Shown here piece after piece: positions 57,428-64,000 of a stretch of 64,000 bases of DNA. How positions within the stretch are numbered: position 1 is the first letter of the stretch; every line of letters starts with the position of its first letter. A program made the translations under genes and the position numbers. The notes beneath the pieces are model-generated. The model was not told the DNA's origin, searched no databases, and saw nothing but the letters and a program-made list of their open reading frames with translations. Source of the DNA: Bifidobacterium sp. ESL0728 (GTDB lineage: Bacteria > Actinomycetota > Actinomycetes > Actinomycetales > Bifidobacteriaceae); the NCBI RefSeq assembly GCF_029392015.1, contig NZ_CP113925.1, positions 1,612,001 to 1,676,000 of the forward strand, given 5' to 3'.

Positions 57428-60220
57428 CTATTTCATCAACCGGCGCAGGACGTACTGGAGAATGCCGCCGTTGCGATAGTATTCGGCCTCGCCTGGAGTA
57501 TCGATGCGGACGGTGGCGTCGAATTCGATCGGCTTGGTCGCGGACTTGCCGCCGGTTGAGGTTCCGGTAGCGGTCGCGGACTTGCCCTCGGTCGCAGGCT
57601 TGGTGGCGATGGTCGCACCATCATCAGTCGCAGGCTTGGTGGCGACGACGTGGACGGTCTCGGGAATCTTGCCGTTGTTGAGTGCCTCGATGCCTTGGAA
57701 ATCGTAGGTTTCGGTACCGTCGAGACCCAACGACTCTGCCGACTGGCCTTCGGGGAACTGCAGGGGCAGCACGCCCATGCCGATGAGGTTGGAGCGGTGG
57801 ATGCGCTCGAAACTGCGGGCGATGACGACCTTGACGCCGAGCATCAGCGTGCCTTTGGCCGCCCAGTCGCGCGACGAACCGGTGCCGTATTCCGAACCTG
57901 CGAGCACGACCAACGGGGTGCCGGCCTTGTGGTAATCGAGCGAGGCGTCGAAAATCGTGGAGGGCTTGCCAGTGACAAAATCGTAGGTGAACCCGCCGGG
58001 ACGTACCTCTTCACCCACAGAGGCGAGCAGTTGGTTGCGCAGACGGATGTTGCCGAAGGTGCCACGAACCATCACTTCGTGATTGCCGCGACGCGAACCA
58101 TAGGAATTGAAGTCCTTGGGCTGAATGCCGTGTTCCAAGAGGTATTTGCCCGCAGGACTCGAGGCGGGGAATGCGCCGGCCGGCGAGATGTGGTCGGTGG
58201 TCACCGAGTCACCCAGCAACGCCAGCACGCGAGCACCGCGGACATCGCTCACCGACTGCGGATTGGCACTCATGCCGTCGAAGAAGATCTGCTTGCGCAC
58301 GTAGGTCGAATCCGGATCCCATGCGAAACGCTCGCCCTTCGGCACGTCGAGGGACTTCCAGCGTTCGTCGCCTTCGAAGACGTCGGCGTAGTCACGCACG
58401 AACATCTCACGGTTGACGGAGGCCGAGACGACTTTGGCGACTTCCTCGTTGGAAGGCCAGATATCGCGCAGGAAAATCTTGCGACCGGTTTTAGCGTCCG
58501 TGCCAAGCGGCTGGGTTTCGAAGTCGAAATCGAGCGTGCCTGCGATGGCGTAGGCGATCACGAGCGGCGGCGAGGCCAGATAGTTCATCTTGACATCGGG
58601 GCTGATGCGCCCTTCGAAGTTGCGGTTGCCGGAGAGCACCGAGACCACCGTCAGATCGTTGTCGTTGACCGCTTTCGAAATCTCAGGCAACAGCGGGCCG
58701 GAATTGCCGATGCAGGTGGTGCAGCCGAAACCGACCAGTTCGTAGCCCAATGAGTCCAAGTCCTCCTGCAGGCCGGCCTTCTTCAAATAGTCGGCCACGA
58801 CCTGCGAGCCTGGGGCCAGCGAGGTCTTCACCCACGGCTTGGGCTTCAGACCGTGCTTGCGGGCGGCGCGGGCAAGCAGTCCGGCGGCGATCATCACCGA
58901 GGGGTTGGAGGTGTTGGTGCAGCTGGTGATGGAGGCGATGGCGACGTCGCCGTTCGTGATCTCGAAATCACCGCGGAAATCAGTATGTACCGGCACCGGA
59001 TTCCGGTTGGTTTTCGGCGTTTCGTAGTCTGACAGAGTTCTTTCGAACATTTCTTTGGCCTGATCGAGACGGATGCGATCCTGCGGACGCTTCGGGCCAG
59101 CGATGGACGGGACGACGGTGCCCAAATCCAGTTCCATGTATTCGGAATATTCAGGCTCGACGTAATCGGGGTCACTGGTGTCACCCCAGAGACGATTGGC
59201 CTTGGCATAGGCTTCGACCAGCGCAATCTGCTCGTCGCTGCGACCAGTCAAGCGCAGATAATCCAACGTTACCTGATCGATTGGGAAGATGCCGCAGGTC
59301 GAGCCGAACTCGGGGCTCATATTGCCGATGGTGGCACGGTTGGCCAGCGGCACGGAGGCGACACCGTCGCCGTAGAACTCGACGAACTTGCCGACTACGC
59401 CGTGTTCGCGCAGCATCTGGGTGATGGTGAGCACCACGTCGGTGGCGGTGACGCCTTCGGGGATGGAACCAGTCAGTTTAAAACCGACCACACGCGGGAC
59501 GAGCATGGAGATGGGCTGGCCCAACATGGCCGCCTCGGCTTCGATACCGCCGACACCCCAACCGAGCACGCCCAAACCGCCGACCATGGTGGTGTGCGAA
59601 TCGGTGCCGACGCAGGAATCGAGATAGGCGAGGTCACGCCCGCGCTCCCCCGGCTTGCTCATGACGACTTTGGCAAGATATTCAATGTTGACCTGATGGA
59701 TGATGCCGGTTCCCGGCGGCACCACGCGGAAGTTCTTGAACGCCTGCTGGCCCCAACGCAGGAAACGATACCGTTCGCCGTTGCGCTGGTATTCGCGGTC
59801 CATGTTGCGCGCGACCGCGTCGGCCACACCGTAGTTGTCGATCTGCACGGAGTGGTCGATGACCATGTCGGCCTCGACCTGTGGGTTGATGACCTCGGGG
59901 TCGCCACCCAACTCCGCCACCGCGTCACGCATGGTGGCCAGGTCAACGATGCACGGAACACCGGTGAAGTCCTGCATCAGGACGCGCGAAGGGCCAAATT
60001 CAATCTCGTGGCTGGGTTCGGCATTCGGGTCCCACTTGAGCAGCTCGTTGACCTGGTCTTCGGTGACGTTGACGCCGTCAATGCGGCGCAGCAGGTTTTC
60101 GACCAAGACCTTCAGCGAATACGGCAGGTGCTCGATGCCCGGCAAGTCAGCGATCCGGTAATAATCGACAACCTTGTCCCCGACCTGCAATGTACCCAGC
60201 TGCTTGTCCCGCAATGACAT
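57428..60220 (-). CDS. acnA: Aconitate hydratase A, with repeat insertion
   Basis: Interconverts citrate and isocitrate via a [4Fe-4S] cluster. Bifidobacteria use it in a short oxidative branch that supplies 2-oxoglutarate for glutamate. The 930-residue protein has the AcnA/IRP layout with [12 protein letters not shown] (first cluster Cys), [13 protein letters not shown] (the Cys pair), [13 protein letters not shown], and the C-terminal swivel domain with [14 protein letters not shown]. An Ala/Thr/Lys-rich insertion (about 858-896) interrupts the swivel domain just before the conserved [24 protein letters not shown] start with GGAGGG upstream (MSLRDKQLG). Confidence 0.96.
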   Translation of the reverse strand: MSLRDKQLGTLQVGDKVVDYYRIADLPGIEHLPYSLKVLVENLLRRIDGVNVTEDQVNELLKWDPNAEPSHEIEFGPSRVLMQDFTGVPCIVDLATMRDAVAELGGDPEVINPQVEADMVIDHSVQIDNYGVADAVARNMDREYQRNGERYRFLRWGQQAFKNFRVVPPGTGIIHQVNIEYLAKVVMSKPGERGRDLAYLDSCVGTDSHTTMVGGLGVLGWGVGGIEAEAAMLGQPISMLVPRVVGFKLTGSIPEGVTATDVVLTITQMLREHGVVGKFVEFYGDGVASVPLANRATIGNMSPEFGSTCGIFPIDQVTLDYLRLTGRSDEQIALVEAYAKANRLWGDTSDPDYVEPEYSEYMELDLGTVVPSIAGPKRPQDRIRLDQAKEMFERTLSDYETPKTNRNPVPVHTDFRGDFEITNGDVAIASITSCTNTSNPSVMIAAGLLARAARKHGLKPKPWVKTSLAPGSQVVADYLKKAGLQEDLDSLGYELVGFGCTTCIGNSGPLLPEISKAVNDNDLTVVSVLSGNRNFEGRISPDVKMNYLASPPLVIAYAIAGTLDFDFETQPLGTDAKTGRKIFLRDIWPSNEEVAKVVSASVNREMFVRDYADVFEGDERWKSLDVPKGERFAWDPDSTYVRKQIFFDGMSANPQSVSDVRGARVLALLGDSVTTDHISPAGAFPASSPAGKYLLEHGIQPKDFNSYGSRRGNHEVMVRGTFGNIRLRNQLLASVGEEVRPGGFTYDFVTGKPSTIFDASLDYHKAGTPLVVLAGSEYGTGSSRDWAAKGTLMLGVKVVIARSFERIHRSNLIGMGVLPLQFPEGQSAESLGLDGTETYDFQGIEALNNGKIPETVHVVATKPATDDGATIATKPATEGKSATATGTSTGGKSATKPIEFDATVRIDTPGEAEYYRNGGILQYVLRRLMK
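57536..57643. repeat. In-frame 36-bp minisatellite inside acnA
   Basis: Three degenerate 36-bp units. GGTCGCGGACTTGCC recurs at 57536 and 57572, and GTCGCAGGCTTGGTGGC at 57591 and 57627, both exactly 36 bases apart. It encodes a 12-residue repeat with ATKPAT and GKSAT themes. Confidence 0.85.
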
Positions 60221-60522
60221 TGAAACCCTCCGAACGTTGTAATAACATTTCGTTTTCATTATCGGTCAAACGAAAGTCGGAAACGTTAATAACATCGTTT
60301 CTTCGTTGATTCCGTGATAATTACAAGATAAAACCGTTGGGAAATCAACGAAAGCAACCGATTCACTATGTGAGACCCAGAGGCCGGCCAACGCGGAACT
60401 GTATGAACGTTATCAAAATCGGTTGATTATCAACACAAAAATAAAGTTTGCCAATTCGATATTCCTTGGTTCTTGACGAAATCGAACCGGCGCACCGGCA
60501 CAAAGCAACCACAAAAACGCAA
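60221..60522. other. acnA upstream region with an inverted repeat
   Basis: About 300 AT-richer bases without a convincing gene. A 9-bp perfect dyad TTCGTTGAT (60302-60310) / ATCAACGAA (60344-60352) with a 33-base spacer lies 80-130 bases upstream of the acnA start. TTATCA/TGATAA-type motifs are frequent. The acnA promoter should lie here. Confidence 0.45.
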
Positions 60523-60556
60523 GTCTGGCTTCCTTTGGATTGCAAAGACGCCAGAC
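60523..60556 (-). terminator. Intrinsic terminator after the P-type ATPase gene
   Basis: GTCTGGC / GCCAGAC outer stem with an inner CTTTG/CAAAG stem. The minus-strand transcript then reads TTGCGTTTTTG. It lies 39 bases past the stop. Confidence 0.8.
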
Positions 60557-60594
60557 CAGCATGATTGATGAAAATGCCGGCGACAGACGCGAAT

Positions 60595-63279
60595 CTACTT
60601 GTTCTTGTTCTTCTTGCGATTGACGATGTTCGAGTAAACCCGACCGAAGAGGTCGGCGATGGTCTGGATACCGGCGAAGATGACGATGGAAAGCACGAGC
60701 ACGATGATGGTGGCCACCAACGTCCAGCCGGTCGGGAACTCAAGCTCGAAGAAGTTCGAGACGATCGGAATGAACATGCCGATCAGGCCCGCCGCCGCAA
60801 ACGCTGCGACGAGAACGCCACGCCACGACTTCAAAGGCTGGGCCACGCGAGCCATCACCAAAATGCCCAATACGAAGACGACGATGGCGCAGATATCGCG
60901 CAACTTCAACAGATCGCCCGGTTTGGAGACATTCCAGTTCATGAAGCCCGGCAGCGTCCAAGCTGTCAGCAACACGGAAAGCGCCACGGCTATGCCGCCA
61001 GGCAAGGCGAAGCGCACCACACGCCCCAGGAAGCCCGGAATATAGCGGCGGTTGTTCGGTGCGAGCGCAAGGATAAACGCCGGAATACCGATGGTCAGCG
61101 CACCGATGTAGGTGATGTGGCGCGGCAGGTACGGGAAGGGGATGAACGTGCAGACCACACCGAGCGAAATCAGCGCGGAGTAGACGGTTTTGACCAGGAA
61201 GAGCGACGAGACACGTTCCATATTGGCCATGACCTGACGGCCTCGGGCCACGACGCTGGGCAGATGGGAGAACTTGGAATCGACCAGCACGACCTGCGCC
61301 ACGGCCTTGGTGGCAGGCGCAGCATTGCCCATCGCGATGCCCAAATCGGCCTCTTTCAAGGCCAACGCATCGTTGACACCATCACCGGTCATCGCCACGA
61401 CATGCTTGCTTTCATGCAACGCGTCGACGATCGCCTTCTTCTGCTCGGGCAAAACGCGGCCGAGCACATCGACGTTCTCCATAACGGTGGAAAGTTTCTT
61501 GACATCGCTGGGCAGCTCGCGGGCGTCCATCGCCACCGGTTCGCGGTCGCCAGTCAAGCGAACCGTCCTCGCGATGGCGCCGACGGTGGCCGGGCTGTCG
61601 CCGGAGATGATGCGGCAACGCACCCCCTGCTCGCGGAACCAGACCAGCGTCTCCTCGGCGTCGTCGCGGATGTGCTCCTGGCACAGCACCAAAGCAACCG
61701 GAACGGAGGAGGAAATCAAACGCGGGTCGTTCTCAAAATTGGTCGCCGCTTCGGGGCCGGCACAGGCACCGGCCGCCCGGGCAATCAGTAATACGCGCAT
61801 ACCTTGGTCGGCGTACTTGGCCACCATGTTCTTGGCCGCTGTGCTGTCCCCTTCGAAGCCACTGAAGAGCATTTCCGGGGCACCCATGTACCAGACGTCG
61901 CCGCCGCGCACAATGGCGCTCCACTTGCGGGCCGACGAGAAGGGCACACGCGCGTCGATGGCCTGAGCGCGCACACCCTTGGCGTTCAATGCCTTGAGCA
62001 CTGCCTGACCGGTACCGTTGGGGTTCTCCTCGTTGGAAAGATCGTAAAGCGCCTGCACCGCAGCGGATTTTTCGTCGTCGGTGGTGCCGACGGTCACACT
62101 GGCGTGCTCGGCGTTTTTGCCGGACGGCGCGTCGACCACGATATCGGCATCGGCCGCCGGACTTGCGCTATCGGCCTCGCCGAGCATCACGACCTGGTTG
62201 AAGACGATGCCGCCGTCGGTGATCGTGCCGGTCTTGTCGAGGTTCAGCGCGTCGACGCGGGCCAGCGTCTCGACGCTTTCCAGCTCCTGAACCAGCGTAT
62301 GCTGACGTGCCAGACGCATCGCGGCGATGGCGAAGTTGAGCGAGGTCAGCAACACCAGGCCTTCAGGAATCATGCCGACCACGCCAGCCACGGCCGAGAC
62401 GATGGCCGAACGCCAAGCTCCCGTGGTGAAGGCGACCTGCCAGCCGCCGACGGTACGAATCTGGGAGGCGACCAGAAGAATGCAAAGCGGAATGACGATG
62501 ACGGTCATCACCTTGAGAATGGTGTTGATGCCCTTGCTCAAATCGGAAACGGTCTTCTTGTAGACTTTGGCCTTGGCCGTCAATTTTGCGGCGTAGCCCT
62601 GCTCGCCCACCGCGTCGACGCGGACCAGCGCCATGCCGGAAGTCGCGTTGGAACCGGAATAGACCTCGGCCCCCTCGCCTTTTTTCACTGTGCGGGATTC
62701 GCCGGTAAGCATCGATTCGTCAAGTTCCAAGCCCCACGTATGCACGATGGTGGCGTCGGCGGGCACCTGTTCGCCGCTTCGGAGCCAAAGCAAATCACCA
62801 AGCACGATGTCCTCGTGCTCGATTTCGACGTCCTGACCGTCCCGGCGTACCAACGATTTCGAGGCGACCAGAATGGAAAGCTTGTCGAGCGTGTGCTTCG
62901 CGCGCATTTCAGTGAAGACGCCAATGCCGGAATTGATGATGATGACCAGCCCGAAAACGGCGTCCTTCCACTGTCCGGTCAGAAGCACCAGAACCATGGC
63001 CACGAAAATGATGGCGTTGAAGAGCGTAAAGACGTTCTCGCGGATAATCTGCCCTAGCGAGCGCGAGCTTTCGGTGTCGATTTTGTTGACGTTGCCCTGC
63101 GCGACCTGTTCCGCGACCTCTGCGGAAGTCAGACCCACTTCGGAAATCTGGGGAAGCCGAACTGTGGACGTGCTTTGCTGCCCGCCGTTGCCTTTGCCGT
63201 TATTCGCGGTATTGCCGTTTGCGGGTACCTCGGCTGCGGCCTTGCCGTCATCGTGCCCGAACATTCCGGTTGCGCTCAT
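60595..63279 (-). CDS. P-type cation-transporting ATPase, CtpE-like
   Basis: An 894-residue E1-E2 ATPase that pumps a cation across the membrane. The phosphorylated aspartate is Asp348 in LDKTGTITDG. The actuator loop has ESMLTGESRTV, the membrane motif is MIPEGLVLLTSL, and the hinge is MTGDGVNDALALKEADLGIAMG. PEGL and GDGVND place it with the CtpE-like group, whose mycobacterial member is linked to calcium uptake; the ion here is inference. The first 45 residues are a Gly/Asn-rich cytoplasmic tail. The C-terminus carries four more helices and a basic end, NRKKNKNK. ATG with GAGGGG upstream. Confidence 0.9.
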   Translation of the reverse strand: MSATGMFGHDDGKAAAEVPANGNTANNGKGNGGQQSTSTVRLPQISEVGLTSAEVAEQVAQGNVNKIDTESSRSLGQIIRENVFTLFNAIIFVAMVLVLLTGQWKDAVFGLVIIINSGIGVFTEMRAKHTLDKLSILVASKSLVRRDGQDVEIEHEDIVLGDLLWLRSGEQVPADATIVHTWGLELDESMLTGESRTVKKGEGAEVYSGSNATSGMALVRVDAVGEQGYAAKLTAKAKVYKKTVSDLSKGINTILKVMTVIVIPLCILLVASQIRTVGGWQVAFTTGAWRSAIVSAVAGVVGMIPEGLVLLTSLNFAIAAMRLARQHTLVQELESVETLARVDALNLDKTGTITDGGIVFNQVVMLGEADSASPAADADIVVDAPSGKNAEHASVTVGTTDDEKSAAVQALYDLSNEENPNGTGQAVLKALNAKGVRAQAIDARVPFSSARKWSAIVRGGDVWYMGAPEMLFSGFEGDSTAAKNMVAKYADQGMRVLLIARAAGACAGPEAATNFENDPRLISSSVPVALVLCQEHIRDDAEETLVWFREQGVRCRIISGDSPATVGAIARTVRLTGDREPVAMDARELPSDVKKLSTVMENVDVLGRVLPEQKKAIVDALHESKHVVAMTGDGVNDALALKEADLGIAMGNAAPATKAVAQVVLVDSKFSHLPSVVARGRQVMANMERVSSLFLVKTVYSALISLGVVCTFIPFPYLPRHITYIGALTIGIPAFILALAPNNRRYIPGFLGRVVRFALPGGIAVALSVLLTAWTLPGFMNWNVSKPGDLLKLRDICAIVVFVLGILVMARVAQPLKSWRGVLVAAFAAAGLIGMFIPIVSNFFELEFPTGWTLVATIIVLVLSIVIFAGIQTIADLFGRVYSNIVNRKKNKNK

Positions 63280-63455
63280 TGATTGCCCCTCACCCGTGCC
63301 CTGTTCATCTCAAACATGGGTTCCACGGTTACTGATGCGATTCCTGTACTCACCCGCCGCCATCTAAAAGCCTTAGGCGGCCTATTCCTTGTTAAAGTAT
63401 ATGCTGTGCCACTCTATCGTGTCGTATGCGTTCGCGTTCGGCTCTTGCCGCATAT

Positions 63456-64000
63456 TTACGGTAATGTCACGCTGATTGTTTTGCCATGCGGATTGTCATT
63501 GATCGCGGATTGGACGGCCTGGTCGAACGCAACCGTGCCCTTGCCCTGTGCCGTTGGCACTATCCGCAACGATTCGGCATAGAGATTCGTATCGTTCGGG
63601 ACTTTACCGGCATTGACCAATATCACCGGAATACCGGCGTCCCGCGCGCAGCGTAAGGCCTCAATCCAACCGTCCGCCTGCCTGCCTTGCATATTGAGAC
63701 TGTCGACCACGAAAGCGGTGACAGGCCTACTGGCCATATCCTTGAACGATTGGAGAGGATTGAGCGTCGTACTGCCGTCGGGCATGGGAGCATAAACAGC
63801 CTTGATTTCGGCTTTTTTAAAGGCGTCCAGCACCGTCCGGTCGAGTTCTTCGTCCCCGGTGGTAACAACGCCGATCAAGATGTCGGATTTGTCGACGCTG
63901 TCGTGATTGATGTGCCGGGCCTCGGAAGTGGTATCCCCCACCGCCGCGTTCTTCGGGGCGCAGGAAACCAGTGCCGGCAAAGTGGACAACATCAGGCAAG
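63456..64000 (-). CDS. Putative lipoprotein resembling half of a sugar-type periplasmic binding protein, 5' end cut by window
   Basis: The reading frame is open to the right edge, so the start is not visible. A lipobox-like LPALVSC, with the cysteine about 12 residues after the first internal ATG, suggests lipoprotein export. The mature part (about 165 residues) reads like one lobe of a periplasmic binding protein-like fold: DILIGVVTTGDEELDRTV, a VVDSLNMQGRQADGWIEALR segment and GIPVILVNAGKV. No transporter gene is adjacent inside the window. It is shorter than a full two-lobe solute-binding protein. The function is unknown. Confidence 0.6.
   Translation of the reverse strand, partial: CLMLSTLPALVSCAPKNAAVGDTTSEARHINHDSVDKSDILIGVVTTGDEELDRTVLDAFKKAEIKAVYAPMPDGSTTLNPLQSFKDMASRPVTAFVVDSLNMQGRQADGWIEALRCARDAGIPVILVNAGKVPNDTNLYAESLRIVPTAQGKGTVAFDQAVQSAINDNPHGKTISVTLP

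Overview
The window looks like chromosomal DNA of a high-GC Gram-positive bacterium of the family Bifidobacteriaceae, most probably Bifidobacterium. This rests on actinobacterial marker genes (sepH, DUF4193, DUF3046, DUF4192, a PASTA-domain Ser/Thr kinase, clgR, HrdB-type rpoD), a separate parC/parE pair beside rpoD, and the block ftsK-pgsA-cinA-clgR-DUF3046-recA-recX-rnpB-hpf-secA. The species cannot be assigned from the sequence alone. I see no prophage, insertion sequence, CRISPR array or tRNA; almost everything is core genome.

Layout. 1-7.2 kb: a truncated glutamine-dependent NAD synthetase, an M20 amidohydrolase and a MetQ-MetN-MetI methionine importer with two membrane-anchored MetQ paralogues. 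Both metQ genes carry the same 26-bp block at almost the same distance from their starts. 7.2-14 kb: cyclophilin, the translationally coupled DUF4193-dut-rel operon, sepH and a phosphodiesterase. 14-30.6 kb: parC, an MFS transporter, a giant Lhr-type helicase whose start codon lies inside a LexA-like box, a second MFS transporter, parE with a large acidic insertion, rpoD (TTG start) and a DUF4192-like gene. 30.8-36.5 kb: polyprenyl diphosphate synthase, PASTA kinase, PlsC-type acyltransferase and a small membrane protein. 36.7-49.3 kb: secA (TTG start), hpf, rnpB RNA, recX, recA (with a LexA box), DUF3046, clgR, cinA, pgsA and ftsK. 49.6-57.3 kb, the most accessory-looking part: a degenerate single-chain Fic protein, three tandem hairpins, miaA, a RelQ-like alarmone synthetase, a Bax-inhibitor-1 protein, an Ltp-repeat membrane protein and a two-component system with leaderless-type promoters. 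57.4-64 kb: aconitase with an in-frame 36-bp minisatellite, a CtpE-like P-type ATPase and a truncated lipoprotein.

How it fits together. Genome maintenance (parC, parE, recA, recX, lhr, ftsK) and stress signalling (bifunctional Rel, RelQ-like synthetase, HPF, ClgR, PASTA kinase) dominate. The sequence predicts SOS control of recA and probably of lhr, and shared control of the two metQ units. Several housekeeping proteins (ParE, Lhr, FtsK, RecX, AcnA, MetN, RpoD) carry long disordered or low-complexity insertions that are unusual for their families. No complete new system is evident; the best candidates for new biology are the Fic protein, the lhr operator, the metQ operator and the tandem hairpin element.
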